A DNA stretch of 64,000 bases from Streptobacillus moniliformis DSM 12112 (GCF_000024565.1 NC_013515.1:682001-746000); one strand, 5' to 3'. Counted from the first letter of the stretch, positions 28,763 to 38,875 are shown. Notes: generated by a model not told the origin, from the letters alone. Made by a program: numbers and translations.

Positions 28763-29806
28763 ATGTTTAAAAAGAATTTCATAAAAAGATTAATAAGATC
28801 TCTTAGAATAAATAAGAGTATATCTATAGATTTAGGAACTGCAAATTTACTTATTTATGATAAGCAAGAAGATAAAATAGTATTAAATGAACCATCAGTT
28901 TTAGCAAGAGATAGAAAAACTGGAAAAGTTATTGCAGTTGGTAAAGAAGCAAGGGAAATGTTAGGGAAAACTCCTGATAGTATAGAGGCTATTAAACCAC
29001 TTAAAGATGGAGTAATTGCTGATTTAGATGCAACTCGTGAGATGCTTTCTCATTTTATGTATAAAATATATGGAAGTTCAATATTTAAACCAGAAGTAAT
29101 GATATGTGTTCCATTAGAAGTTACACCTGTAGAGAGAAAAGCTTTATTTGATTCTGTTAGTGGTGCAAAAAAAATATATATAATAGAAGAGGGAAGAGCT
29201 GCTATTATTGGTTCAGGAATTGATATATCTAAGCCAGCAGGTAATATGGTTATAGATATTGGTGGAGGATCAACAGATGTTGCTATACTATCATTAGATG
29301 AAGTTATAGCTTCAAAATCAATAAGAATAGCAGGTAATAAATTTGATGAAGATATAATAAGATATGTAAGAAATAAATATAATTTATTAATAGGAGATAG
29401 AACTGCTGAGAAAATAAAAAAAGAATTGGCTACTGCAATTTATGAAGAAGTACCTAAAGTTATGAGTATTAAAGGTAGACAATTAGAAGTTCAAACTCCT
29501 GTTTCTATACAAATTGATTCTAATGAAGTAAATGAAGCTATAAAATCATCACTTTATTCAATAATTAATGCAGTTAAAGAGGTGCTTGAGAAATCACCAC
29601 CTGAATTAGCTGCTGATATCTTAGATAATGGAATTGTAATGACAGGTGGAGGTTCTATGATTAAGAATTTTACAACTTTAGTAGAACAAGAAGTTCAAGT
29701 TAAAGTATACTTATCAGAACATCCATTAGATTCAGTTGTTCTTGGTGGAGGAAAAGCGTTTGATAATAAAAAATTATTAGAAACATTACAAATGAGAGAG
29801 AATTAA
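28763..29806 (+). CDS. mreB: rod-shape-determining protein MreB
   Basis: A 347-residue actin-like protein with phosphate-1 motif SIDLGTANLLIY, phosphate-2 IDIGGGSTDVAILS and adenosine motif MTGGGSMIKNF. MreB filaments guide sidewall synthesis. The usual partners mreC and mreD are not adjacent, so the gene is separated from the normal mre cluster. Start codon ATG 28763 directly follows the cysS stop. Confidence 0.97.
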   Translation: MFKKNFIKRLIRSLRINKSISIDLGTANLLIYDKQEDKIVLNEPSVLARDRKTGKVIAVGKEAREMLGKTPDSIEAIKPLKDGVIADLDATREMLSHFMYKIYGSSIFKPEVMICVPLEVTPVERKALFDSVSGAKKIYIIEEGRAAIIGSGIDISKPAGNMVIDIGGGSTDVAILSLDEVIASKSIRIAGNKFDEDIIRYVRNKYNLLIGDRTAEKIKKELATAIYEEVPKVMSIKGRQLEVQTPVSIQIDSNEVNEAIKSSLYSIINAVKEVLEKSPPELAADILDNGIVMTGGGSMIKNFTTLVEQEVQVKVYLSEHPLDSVVLGGGKAFDNKKLLETLQMREN

Positions 29807-29807
29807 T

Positions 29808-30692
29808 ATGGAAATATTTAAAAATGAAATATTAAATCTAAAAAAAAGTGCTACTTTTATGCTTTTTGCAGATAATAGAATTTCTTTAATAGAAAATGCT
29901 AAAATATTTACATCTATGTTAATTAATGAATTTAATACTGATATATTAACTCATCCAGATGTTAGTTATTATCCTGAATTAAAAATTAATGATGTAAGAG
30001 AAATAATAATTAGTTCTGTTGAAAGCCCATATATTTCTGATAAAAAAATATATATTATTGATTCTATTGAAACTACAAAAAAAGAACCTTTAAATGCATT
30101 GTTAAAGGTAATAGAAGAACCATCGCCAAATGTTTTTTTTATACTTCTTACAAGAAGATTAGAAATACTTGAAACTGTTAAATCTAGGTCAATAATATTA
30201 AATTTAAACTTAACTTTAAATACTAAGCTTATAGAAGAAAACTTAGAGATGTTTAATTTTTTAGAAAATAATATGGATTATTTAAATATGTATATTAGTA
30301 AGAAAGATAGAGTTGATTTAGAAGTATATAAAGTAGAGAGTTTAGATGAAATCATATCATCTATTAAAAATTATTTTGATGAAATAAATGTATTTACAGT
30401 TATATCATATCAATATGCAATAGATTATTTAGTAAAAAACATTAGATTTATGAAGGAAATTGATATAATAATTTTAAAAGATGAACTATTATCTATATTA
30501 TTAGTAGGTAATGATAATAAAAAGAGTAGAGATAGAATAAAAATATTCATGAATACTTGTATAAATAAATATTCTAAATTTAAAAATTTTCATTATCTTG
30601 ATGAATTATTAGAATATAAATTATCAATAAATGCTAATGTAAATTTAAAAACATTAATGTTTTTATTTATCAACACATTATCAAAAAATTAA
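29808..30692 (+). CDS. holB: DNA polymerase III delta'-like clamp-loader subunit
   Basis: A 294-residue AAA-fold protein resembling delta'. The recognisable block is INDVREIIISSVESPY, KIYIIDSIETTKKEPLNALLKVIEEPSPNVFFILLT and LETVKSRSI, which is the delta'/gamma core with the SRC-like sensor changed to SRS. No Walker A P-loop and no zinc-binding cysteines are seen, consistent with a non-ATP-binding delta' of reduced form. It would help load the beta clamp. Gene name is by family resemblance. Confidence 0.82.
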   Translation: MEIFKNEILNLKKSATFMLFADNRISLIENAKIFTSMLINEFNTDILTHPDVSYYPELKINDVREIIISSVESPYISDKKIYIIDSIETTKKEPLNALLKVIEEPSPNVFFILLTRRLEILETVKSRSIILNLNLTLNTKLIEENLEMFNFLENNMDYLNMYISKKDRVDLEVYKVESLDEIISSIKNYFDEINVFTVISYQYAIDYLVKNIRFMKEIDIIILKDELLSILLVGNDNKKSRDRIKIFMNTCINKYSKFKNFHYLDELLEYKLSINANVNLKTLMFLFINTLSKN

Positions 30693-30709
30693 AGAAAATG
30701 GAGACAAAT

Positions 30710-31480
30710 ATGTCTATAGGAATTTTTGATTCAGGTATGGGGGGAATAACTGTATTAAATGAAATTAGAAAGCAATATCCAAAGCTTGATATTCATTTTT
30801 TTGGAGATACAGCTAGATTACCATATGGTGAAAAAAGTAAGGAAGAAATTATTAAATATTCAACTGAGATAGTTGAGTTTTTACTTACAAAAGAAGTTGA
30901 ATTAATTGTTGTTGCCTGTAATACTGCTACATCACTTGCACTTGATGAAATAAAAGAAAAGTATAATATTAATATTATTGGTGTAATTGAAGCAGGAGTA
31001 AATGGTGTTATTAATAATAAAAGTAAAAATGTAGGTTTGATAGCAACAACAGCAACAGTAAATTCTAAAAAATATACACAAAGTTTAAATTTTGTTAATT
31101 CACAAATAAAAATAATAGAAAGAGCTTGCCCTTTATTAGTACCAACAATAGAAAATGGCAATATTAATGGTGCTTATATTAATGAATTAATAAATGAATA
31201 TGTTAATCATATGAGTAAAGAAATTGACACCCTTATATTAGGTTGTACACATTATTCTATTTTAAAGGAAACAATAAAATCTCTTTATTCTAATATTAAT
31301 ATAATTGATCCTTCGGTTGAAATTGTAAAAATTATAAATAACAATAATTTAATAAAATGTAAAGATGAAAATTCTAAAACATTTTTCTATGTTTCAGGAA
31401 GTAAATTACAATTTGAAAATAATTTAAAAAATATTTTTTCAATTGAGTCCGATAATATTATCGAAGTAAAAGGAGAATAA
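30710..31480 (+). CDS. murI: glutamate racemase
   Basis: A 256-residue cofactor-independent racemase that makes D-glutamate for peptidoglycan. The two catalytic cysteines are in VACNTATS and GCTHYSIL, and the N-terminal GIFDSGMGGITVL is diagnostic. ATG 30710 is preferred, with GGAG at 30700-30703; an in-frame ATG at 30698 would add four residues (METN) but lacks a clear ribosome-binding site. Followed after one base by ruvA. Confidence 0.95.
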   Translation: MSIGIFDSGMGGITVLNEIRKQYPKLDIHFFGDTARLPYGEKSKEEIIKYSTEIVEFLLTKEVELIVVACNTATSLALDEIKEKYNINIIGVIEAGVNGVINNKSKNVGLIATTATVNSKKYTQSLNFVNSQIKIIERACPLLVPTIENGNINGAYINELINEYVNHMSKEIDTLILGCTHYSILKETIKSLYSNINIIDPSVEIVKIINNNNLIKCKDENSKTFFYVSGSKLQFENNLKNIFSIESDNIIEVKGE

Positions 31481-31481
31481 A

Positions 31482-32084
31482 ATGTACGAATATTTTGAGG
31501 GAATACTAAGTGTAAAAAATCTTAATTATGTTGTTATTGATATAAATGGAGTGGGGTATAAGATATATACTTCAATAAAAACATATGATAAACTTAATTC
31601 AATTGGAGAAAAAGAAAGACTATATATACATACTATAGTAAAAGAAGATGATATTTCATTTTTTGGATTTAAAAATGAACTTGAAAGAAGTATTTTTCTT
31701 GAATGTATTGCAATAAATGGTATAGGTGCAAAAAAAGCTATTGCGATATTATCTAATTTTGAATTTGAAGAATTAGCAGCAATAGCATCTTCAAAGAATT
31801 TCAAAGAATTAGCAAAAGTTCCTGGAATAGGAATGAAAAAAGCAGAAAAAATAATGGTAGATCTTTCTGATAAACTTGAAGGATTAAAGATAACAAATAG
31901 TAGTTCTAGTCAAGATATAGTTGAATTATATAATAAAAAAGAGAATTTAAGATTAGCCTTAGAATCATTAGGTTATGAAAAAGTTAATATAAATAATATT
32001 ATAGAAGATAAATATATAAAAGAATTAAATATGCAAGAATTAATTAAAATGGCACTTCTAAATATAAACAAAAAGAAGAAGTAG
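31482..32084 (+). CDS. ruvA: Holliday junction DNA helicase subunit RuvA
   Basis: A 200-residue RuvA: N-terminal OB domain (MYEYFEGILSVKNLNYVVID), two helix-hairpin-helix motifs (AINGIGAKKAI and VPGIGMKKAEKIM) and a small C-terminal domain that contacts RuvB (ALESLGYEKVNI). It binds four-way junctions. ruvB is not in the window, so the usual ruvAB pair is split here. Confidence 0.95.
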   Translation: MYEYFEGILSVKNLNYVVIDINGVGYKIYTSIKTYDKLNSIGEKERLYIHTIVKEDDISFFGFKNELERSIFLECIAINGIGAKKAIAILSNFEFEELAAIASSKNFKELAKVPGIGMKKAEKIMVDLSDKLEGLKITNSSSSQDIVELYNKKENLRLALESLGYEKVNINNIIEDKYIKELNMQELIKMALLNINKKKK

Positions 32085-32092
32085 GTGAAATA

Positions 32093-32998
32093 ATGAATTT
32101 ATCATGGTTGTTTATTATACTAGGGGCAATGATGTGGGGAATAGATGGAGTGTTATTAACACCTCGTTATTTTCAATATGGATTATATAATGTGTTATTA
32201 ATAGTATTTATAGCTCATTTATTACCATTTTTATTCATGCTTATAACACAAAGAGGTTCTATAAAAGAAATAAAAAAAATGAATTTTTATGATAAATCAT
32301 ATTTTTTATTAATAGCTTTATTTGGTGGAACTATAGGAACATTATCTATTGTAAAAGCGTTACAATTAAGTGAGTTTAATCCATATAGTTTGGTAATATT
32401 AATACAGAAATCACAGCCTATATTTGCTATATTATCAGCTTATTTCATATTGAAAGAAAAGATTACACATAAATTTAAAATTGTATTTGTTATCTCGCTT
32501 ATTTCACTATATTTTCTAACTTTTGGACTGAACAGTCCATTTGAAATAGAACTTAAATCTATATATTCTGCAATTTATTCTTTAATTGCTGCTATATCTT
32601 TTGGTTTATCAACAACATTTAGTAGAAAAGTTGCAATAAAATATAATGCGAATTTATCTACATTTATAAGATTTATGTTTACAGCTATAATTACTTTTAT
32701 ATTACTATTATTAAATATTGGTCAAAGTAAATCAGATATTATATATGTAGTTAAAAATAATCATATAATGTTACTTGCATTATTTATAGCAATATGGAAT
32801 CTTATTGCAAGTAATTTGTATTATAAAGGGTTACAGAAGACGAAAGCTATATATTCTACTGTTTCTGAATTATCTTTTCCTTTAACATCAGTTTTTATAG
32901 ACATGTTTATTTTAGGAAATGTTTTAGATCCGATAAGAATATTGGCTGGTTCAGTATTATTATTAAGTATAGTTTATTTAAATTTAAATAACGAATAA
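32093..32998 (+). CDS. EamA/DMT-family transporter
   Basis: A 301-residue polytopic protein with about ten hydrophobic helices in two EamA repeats (about 3-140 and 155-296). GGTIGTLSIVKALQLSEFNPYSLVILIQKSQPIF-type sequence in helices 3-4 and VSELSFPLTSVFIDMFILG in the second half match drug/metabolite exporters. Substrate unknown. It sits between ruvA and uvrA with short gaps. Confidence 0.88.
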   Translation: MNLSWLFIILGAMMWGIDGVLLTPRYFQYGLYNVLLIVFIAHLLPFLFMLITQRGSIKEIKKMNFYDKSYFLLIALFGGTIGTLSIVKALQLSEFNPYSLVILIQKSQPIFAILSAYFILKEKITHKFKIVFVISLISLYFLTFGLNSPFEIELKSIYSAIYSLIAAISFGLSTTFSRKVAIKYNANLSTFIRFMFTAIITFILLLLNIGQSKSDIIYVVKNNHIMLLALFIAIWNLIASNLYYKGLQKTKAIYSTVSELSFPLTSVFIDMFILGNVLDPIRILAGSVLLLSIVYLNLNNE

Positions 32999-33008
32999 GG
33001 GAGAAAAA

Positions 33009-35825
33009 ATGGAGTATATCAAAATACGGGGAGCTAGAGAACATAATCTTAAAAATATAGATATAGATATACCTAAGAATCAATTTGTTGTAATTACAGG
33101 AGTTAGTGGTAGTGGAAAATCATCTCTTGCATTTGAAACAATATATTCTGAAGGTCAGAGAAGATATGTTGAAAGTTTATCAGCATATGCAAGACAATTT
33201 ATAGGTCAAATGAAAAAACCAGAACTTGATAGTATAGAAGGATTATCTCCAGCAATATCCATAGAGCAAAAATCTGTTTCAAAGAACCCTAGATCAACAG
33301 TAGGTACTATGACTGAAATATATGACTATATGAGACTTTTATGGGGTCATATTGGTGAGGCACATTGCCCTATTTGTAAATCTTTAGTAAAAAAACAAAG
33401 TATTGAAGAAATTACTAATGAAGTACATCTAAAATGTAATGATAAAGATAAATTAATATTTTTATCTCCTATAGTAATGGATAAAAAAGGAAGCTTTAAA
33501 AATCTATTTATAAATTTATCAAGACAGGGATATTTAAGAGTAAGAGTGGATGGAACTATACTTGAACTTGATGATACTATTGAATTAGATAAAAATAAAA
33601 GACATAATATTGAATTAATTACAGATAGAATAGTATTTAAAGAAGAAAATATTTCAAGAATTAATGAAGCTATAGTTAATGCAACAAAACTATCTGATGG
33701 TAATTTGATTGTTAATATAAATGGAATAGACTATAAATACAGTGAAAATTTTGTATGTAGTAATCATCCAGATATATCATTTCCAGAGATTAATCCAAGA
33801 CTATTTTCATTTAATGCACCTTATGGAGCTTGTGAGGAATGTAATGGATTAGGTTCATCTTTAGAAGTTAATATGGATGCAATAGTATTAAATGAAAATT
33901 TATCTATTAATGAGGGTGCATTATCTGTAGTAGGAGGTAGCTCTGTAACATCATGGACTTGGAAATTATTTCAAGCATTTTTAAAAGGTCATGATATTGA
34001 CGCAGATAAGCCTTTTAAGAAATTATCACAAAAGGAAAAAGATTTAATATTTTATGGTAGTGAAAAAGAATACTATTTCTATATTCACACTAAAGAATAT
34101 AATTATGATGGAATGAGAACTTTTGAAGGACTTGTAAATCTTGTTAAAAGAAGACATAAGGAATCAATGAGTGAATCTAATAGAGAAGAGATTCAAAATA
34201 GATATATGATAGAAACTAGTTGTTCTAAATGTAATGGAAAAAGATTAAATGATATAGTTCTTGCAATAACTATTAATGATAAAAATATTATAGATGTTAC
34301 AAATATGAGTATAGTTAATGCCTTAGATTTCTTTCAAAATTTAAGTTTAACTGAAAAAGAAAAACAAATTGCCGAAGAAATATTAAAGGAAATAAGAAAT
34401 AGATTATCATTTTTAATTAATGTAGGTTTAGATTATTTATCGTTAGATAGAATGACTAAAACACTTTCTGGAGGAGAATCACAACGTATAAGACTTGCAA
34501 CTCAAATAGGTTCAAGATTAACAGGAGTTATATATGTTTTAGATGAACCAAGTATAGGTCTTCATCAAAGAGATAATGATAAGTTACTTAAGACTTTAAA
34601 AGATTTAAAAGATATTGGGAACACATTAATAGTAGTAGAACATGATGAAGATACTATGATAGAATCTGATTATCTAATTGATATAGGACCTGGTGCAGGT
34701 AAATTTGGTGGAGATATAATAGCATGTGGGAAACCATCTGATGTTATAAATGAAGGTAAATCACTTACAGCTAAATATTTGAATAAAGAAATTCAAATAG
34801 AAAAACCTAAAAAAATTAGAAAATCAAAAGAATATTTAAAAATTAGCAATTGTTGTGGTAATAATTTGAAAAATGTTAATTTAAAAATTCCTTTAGGTAT
34901 ATTTACTGCTGTAACTGGAGTAAGTGGTAGTGGAAAATCTAGTTTAATTAATCAAACACTTTATCCAATATTACATAATTATCTAAATGAGAAAACTATG
35001 TTTCCATTAAAGCATGGAAAGGTAGAAGGCTTAGAAGAAGTAAAAAAAGTTATTAATATAGATCAAAGCCCTATAGGTAGAACACCTAGATCAAATACTG
35101 CAACTTATACTAAAATATTTGATGATATAAGAGGGATATTTGCAGAAACTAATGATGCTAAAATTAGAGGATTTGATAAAGGAAGATTCTCATTTAATGT
35201 AAAAGGTGGAAGATGTGAAACATGTTCTGGTGCTGGAATTAATAAAATAGAAATGAATTTTTTGCCAGATGTTTATGTAGAATGTGAAATGTGTAAAGGT
35301 AAGAGATATAACAAGGAAACACTAGAAGTTAAATATAAGGGGAAAAATATTTCAGAAGTATTAGATATGAGTGTTATAGATGCATATGAATTTTTTGAAG
35401 CGATACCATCTTTAAAAAGAAAGCTTCAAACATTAATTGATGTAGGTATGGACTATATTACATTAGGGCAACCTGCTACAACACTTTCTGGTGGTGAGGC
35501 ACAAAGAATAAAACTTGCTTCTGAATTATCAAAAGTAACAAAAGAAGGAACTATGTATATTTTAGATGAACCTACAACAGGATTACATTTTGAAGATGTT
35601 AGAAAGCTTTTAATAGTTTTAGATAGATTGGTTTCAAAAGGTAATAGTGTTGTTGTTATTGAGCATAATCTTGATGTTATAAAATGTGCAGACTATATTA
35701 TTGATATAGGTCTTGAAGGTGGAGATAAAGGTGGATATATTGTAGTTGAAGGTTCACCAGATAAAATTATGAAACATAAAGATTCATATACAGGTAAATT
35801 TTTAAAAAAACATTTAAATAAATAG
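33009..35825 (+). CDS. uvrA: excinuclease ABC subunit A
   Basis: A 938-residue UvrA. Two ABC ATPase modules each have Walker A GVSGSGKSS and signature LSGGESQRIRLA / LSGGEAQRIKLA. Zinc modules are visible as CPIC..., CEECNGLG, CSKCNGKR and CETCSGAG...CEMCKG. It locates bulky DNA lesions in nucleotide excision repair. uvrB and uvrC are not in the window. Confidence 0.98.
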   Translation: MEYIKIRGAREHNLKNIDIDIPKNQFVVITGVSGSGKSSLAFETIYSEGQRRYVESLSAYARQFIGQMKKPELDSIEGLSPAISIEQKSVSKNPRSTVGTMTEIYDYMRLLWGHIGEAHCPICKSLVKKQSIEEITNEVHLKCNDKDKLIFLSPIVMDKKGSFKNLFINLSRQGYLRVRVDGTILELDDTIELDKNKRHNIELITDRIVFKEENISRINEAIVNATKLSDGNLIVNINGIDYKYSENFVCSNHPDISFPEINPRLFSFNAPYGACEECNGLGSSLEVNMDAIVLNENLSINEGALSVVGGSSVTSWTWKLFQAFLKGHDIDADKPFKKLSQKEKDLIFYGSEKEYYFYIHTKEYNYDGMRTFEGLVNLVKRRHKESMSESNREEIQNRYMIETSCSKCNGKRLNDIVLAITINDKNIIDVTNMSIVNALDFFQNLSLTEKEKQIAEEILKEIRNRLSFLINVGLDYLSLDRMTKTLSGGESQRIRLATQIGSRLTGVIYVLDEPSIGLHQRDNDKLLKTLKDLKDIGNTLIVVEHDEDTMIESDYLIDIGPGAGKFGGDIIACGKPSDVINEGKSLTAKYLNKEIQIEKPKKIRKSKEYLKISNCCGNNLKNVNLKIPLGIFTAVTGVSGSGKSSLINQTLYPILHNYLNEKTMFPLKHGKVEGLEEVKKVINIDQSPIGRTPRSNTATYTKIFDDIRGIFAETNDAKIRGFDKGRFSFNVKGGRCETCSGAGINKIEMNFLPDVYVECEMCKGKRYNKETLEVKYKGKNISEVLDMSVIDAYEFFEAIPSLKRKLQTLIDVGMDYITLGQPATTLSGGEAQRIKLASELSKVTKEGTMYILDEPTTGLHFEDVRKLLIVLDRLVSKGNSVVVIEHNLDVIKCADYIIDIGLEGGDKGGYIVVEGSPDKIMKHKDSYTGKFLKKHLNK

Positions 35826-35833
35826 GAGGATAA

Positions 35834-36976
35834 ATGTATATTAACGAAGTAGTAAGAAATTTGCAAATTTCAATTATTAGACAAATTTCAGCAAGAATGC
35901 CAGAATTTAAAAATGGAATTAACATGACTATAGGTGAACCAGGTAATGATTTGCCATATGAATTAAAAAAATATATGTCAGATGTTACTCTAAATGAAAA
36001 AATTGGATATACAAATACTGGAGGAGCAATAGCATATAGAGAAGCAGTAGCTAAATATTATAACAAACTTTATGGTTCAAATTATACTTGGAAAAATGCA
36101 TTGGCAAATGCTGGATCTACTGAAGGTATATCTTCTTTTTTAAGAACTGTATTAAAGCCAGGTGATGAAGTAATTTTACCAACTCCTACATATCCTGGAT
36201 ATGAGCCTAATATATTACTTATGAATGCAAAACCTGTATATATAGATTTAAAACATACTGATTTTGAATTGACAGCTGATATTTTAGAACAATATATAAC
36301 ACCAAGAACTAAAGTAATAATACTTACTTACCCTAATAATCCAACAGGAACTGTTATGGCTTTAGAAGAAATGGATAAAGTTGCTGAATTATTAAGAAAA
36401 CATAATATATATTTATTAAGTGATGAAATTTATTCAGTTCTCTCTTTTGAAAAATATAATTCTTTTGCTAGATATACAGATTTAATAGATAAGATTGTAG
36501 TAATAAATGGATTTTCTAAATCTCATTCTATGACAGGATATAGAGTTGCCTATACTTTAGCTTCAGAAGATGTAATAAATAATATGAATAAAGTTGGACA
36601 ATACACTATGACTGGAGTAAATACAGTCGGTCAATTAGGAGCTATTTATGCTTGTGAAAATATACCTACAAGAGATGATGTAGTAGAAATAAATAAAGCT
36701 AAATTAAACCGTATGATGAAAGGTTTAAGAGAAATAGGATTTAAGGTTATTGAACCAAAAGGAGCATTTTATCTTTTTGTTGATTACAGTATGTTTTCTA
36801 ACAAAAAGTCATTAGATTTTGCATTAGATGTGTTAGAAAAAACAGAATTAGGTGTAGTTCCAGGTATTTGTTTTAATGTAGAAGGATATTTTAGATTATC
36901 TGTTACTCAAAGTGATGATATAATAGATGAAGCAATAAATAGATTGAAAACTTATGTTGAGAATGAGTGTAAATGA
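35834..36976 (+). CDS. class I/II PLP-dependent aminotransferase
   Basis: A 380-residue fold-type I aminotransferase. The PLP lysine is Lys229 in NGFSKSHSMTGYR; other markers are YPNNPTGTVM, LLSDEIYS and FRLSVTQSDD. It resembles the AspC/PatA-type group acting on aspartate or N-acetyl-diaminopimelate precursors, but substrate cannot be fixed from sequence. It overlaps rlmD by four bases. Confidence 0.88.
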   Translation: MYINEVVRNLQISIIRQISARMPEFKNGINMTIGEPGNDLPYELKKYMSDVTLNEKIGYTNTGGAIAYREAVAKYYNKLYGSNYTWKNALANAGSTEGISSFLRTVLKPGDEVILPTPTYPGYEPNILLMNAKPVYIDLKHTDFELTADILEQYITPRTKVIILTYPNNPTGTVMALEEMDKVAELLRKHNIYLLSDEIYSVLSFEKYNSFARYTDLIDKIVVINGFSKSHSMTGYRVAYTLASEDVINNMNKVGQYTMTGVNTVGQLGAIYACENIPTRDDVVEINKAKLNRMMKGLREIGFKVIEPKGAFYLFVDYSMFSNKKSLDFALDVLEKTELGVVPGICFNVEGYFRLSVTQSDDIIDEAINRLKTYVENECK

Positions 36977-38373
36977 AAAAAGGAGATATAGTAAATCTTG
37001 ATATTGTTGGTATAGATTTTCCAGCAAAACCATATGGGTATTTAAAAAATGATGATAGAAAATGTTTTGCAAATACAAATGTAGTACCTGGTCAAAAAAT
37101 TAAGGCAAGAATAGGAAAAATAAAAAATAATAAGATAGAATTAAGAGATATAGTAATAATAGAAAATTCTGAAAATGTTGCTAAACCTTTTTGTGAAAAA
37201 TTTAATAGTTGTGGTGGATGTTCATTTCAATATCTTAGCTATGAAAAACAAGCTGAACTTAAAGCTAATTTGGTATATAAATTGATTGATAATTCTATAA
37301 AAAATAAAAATTATGAAAAATTACCTATAGTTACTATGGGTAATGATAAAGAATATAGAAATAAAATGGAATTTAGTTTTGGAAATGAATATAAGGATGG
37401 TCCGATAATTTTAGGATTACATAAAAAAAATTCATTTCATGATATAGTAAATGTAAATGAATGTAGATTGATGGATGAAAATTTTAGAAAAATAGTGAGA
37501 TTTACAAATGATTTTTTTTCTAAAAAAGATATTAGTTTTTACCATAGATTAACACATATAGGATTTTTACGTAATTTAGTTATTAGAAAAGGTGAAAAAA
37601 CAAAAGAACTTGGAGTAAACATAGTTACTACATCACAAATAGAAAATTATGACATTATTGATGAATATAAGGAAAAATTACTTTGTTTAGATCTTAGTAT
37701 GGGATTAAAATCAATTATTCATACTATTAATGATAATAAATCTGATAGTGTAAGGGCTGATAAGGAAATAATATTATATGGAAAAAGAGATATTACAGAG
37801 AGATTATTTGATTTAAGTTTTAATGTAAGCCCTTATTCATTTTTTCAAACTAATTCATTTGGTGTTGAAAAACTATATCAAGAAGTAATAAATAATCTTC
37901 TATTTATAACTAAAAATGATGAAAAACCTATAGTATTTGATTTATTTAGTGGTACAGGAACTATTGGTCAAATAGTATCTAAATATTCAAAAGAAGTATA
38001 TGGTATAGAATTAATAGAAGAAGCGGTTATTAAAGCTAATGAGAATGCTATAAAAAATGGAATAACAAATGCTAAATTTATAGCTGGAGATGTATTTGAA
38101 AAATTGAGAGAATTTGACAAAGAAAATATAAAACCAGATATATTGATATTAGATCCACCTAGAAGTGGAGTTGGAGAAAAAACAATACTTAAATTATTAG
38201 AATATAATGTTAATTATATTATTTATGTTTCATGTAATCCAAAAACTCTTGCTGAAGATTTAAAAATTTTTGAATATAATTCATATATATTGAAAAGAGT
38301 AGTTTGTGTAGACATGTTTGGTTATACTCCACATGTGGAGTGCATAGTGTTGATACAAAGAGTGAAATCGTGA
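36973..38373 (+). CDS. rlmD: 23S rRNA (uracil-5)-methyltransferase, RlmD/RumA type; ICE insertion target
   Basis: A 466-residue RumA-family enzyme: N-terminal TRAM domain, iron-sulphur cysteines in FCEKFNSCGGCSF, SAM motif FDLFSGTGTIG, and nucleophile Cys421 in YVSCNPKTLAED. It methylates U1939-type (and perhaps U747) positions of 23S rRNA. The 3' end (VDMFGYTPHVECIVLIQRVKS) is the known integration region of Tn5252-like ICEs, and foreign DNA starts there. The frame ends normally, so the insertion keeps the gene functional. Confidence 0.93.
   Translation: MKKGDIVNLDIVGIDFPAKPYGYLKNDDRKCFANTNVVPGQKIKARIGKIKNNKIELRDIVIIENSENVAKPFCEKFNSCGGCSFQYLSYEKQAELKANLVYKLIDNSIKNKNYEKLPIVTMGNDKEYRNKMEFSFGNEYKDGPIILGLHKKNSFHDIVNVNECRLMDENFRKIVRFTNDFFSKKDISFYHRLTHIGFLRNLVIRKGEKTKELGVNIVTTSQIENYDIIDEYKEKLLCLDLSMGLKSIIHTINDNKSDSVRADKEIILYGKRDITERLFDLSFNVSPYSFFQTNSFGVEKLYQEVINNLLFITKNDEKPIVFDLFSGTGTIGQIVSKYSKEVYGIELIEEAVIKANENAIKNGITNAKFIAGDVFEKLREFDKENIKPDILILDPPRSGVGEKTILKLLEYNVNYIIYVSCNPKTLAEDLKIFEYNSYILKRVVCVDMFGYTPHVECIVLIQRVKS
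38312..38372 (+). other. probable attL of the ICE within the rlmD 3' end
   Basis: Composition, codon use and gene content change here. The region contains a perfect 16-bp palindrome ACTCCACATGTGGAGT at 38326-38341, coding for the conserved 'TPHVE' part of rlmD. rlmD/rumA 3' ends are known insertion sites of Tn5252-family ICEs. The exact crossover and the matching attR cannot be fixed, since the right end lies beyond the window. Confidence 0.65.
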
Positions 38374-38528
38374 AAATCCTGCATTTTAAGCAGTTTTACA
38401 AGCATTATGTCTTTAATGAAGATGGCGATAGAGGAAGAAAAAAAGTCCTAAAAAATTATATTGATGTTTATGTTTGCATTGATATGGTGTGTGGAGATAC
38501 AAAGTATGAATTGGGAAGTGAGGAATAA
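38370..38528 (+). CDS. small ORF at ICE left end, doubtful
   Basis: A 52-residue frame (VKILHFKQFYKHYVF...ELGSEE) starting with GTG that overlaps the rlmD stop (GTGA). The frame also extends upstream into rlmD, giving a chimeric ORF that begins in chromosomal DNA. I do not recognise it. It may be a leftover of a longer ICE gene cut by the attachment site, or non-coding. Confidence 0.3.
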   Translation: MKILHFKQFYKHYVFNEDGDRGRKKVLKNYIDVYVCIDMVCGDTKYELGSEE

Positions 38529-38531
38529 GAA

Positions 38532-38816
38532 ATGATGAGATGGGTAATAAAAATAATCTTGTTTCCAATCAGCTTGCTGCTGAGTATCCTCACAGCATTT
38601 CTGACATTTATTCTTGGCATAGGAACAACTATTCTGTATTTCTTAATGCTGATGTATGTAGTTGCTGCAATAGGATCATTTATGCAAAAAGATATATCAC
38701 TTGGCATTGAGGCGTTGGTATTAGGATTTTTGTTAAGTCCTTATGGAATACCGATGGCCGGAACAGCTGTTATAGCGTTCCTTAAGGGAATCAATGAAGC
38801 AATAAAATCAATCTAA
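38532..38816 (+). CDS. CD1845-like ICE membrane protein
   Basis: A 94-residue protein with two to three hydrophobic segments (about 5-45, 50-70 and 72-88). The arrangement, with a G-P-x-G-I-P type end (SPYGIPMAGTAVIAF), fits the small conserved membrane proteins (CD1845 family) that precede repA in Firmicutes ICEs. Function unknown. A GAGGAA site precedes the ATG. A terminator follows. Confidence 0.65.
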   Translation: MMRWVIKIILFPISLLLSILTAFLTFILGIGTTILYFLMLMYVVAAIGSFMQKDISLGIEALVLGFLLSPYGIPMAGTAVIAFLKGINEAIKSI

Positions 38817-38843
38817 AAAATTTCATACAAATGGTTACCAAAG

Positions 38844-38875
38844 GCGATAGATAAAAAACTATCGTCTTTTTCTTT
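38844..38875 (+). terminator. terminator upstream of repA
   Basis: CGATAG (38845-38850) pairs with CTATCG (38859-38864), with a flanking G-T pair, followed by TCTTTTTCTTT. Confidence 0.75.

Noticed and set aside
30793-31161. 122-codon minus-strand frame over murI
   Set aside because: Shadow of glutamate racemase; no start signals.
38304-38528. 74-codon ORF starting inside rlmD
   Set aside because: The first third is an out-of-frame reading of rlmD; only the part after the rlmD stop could be ICE-coded, so a shorter doubtful ORF was listed instead.
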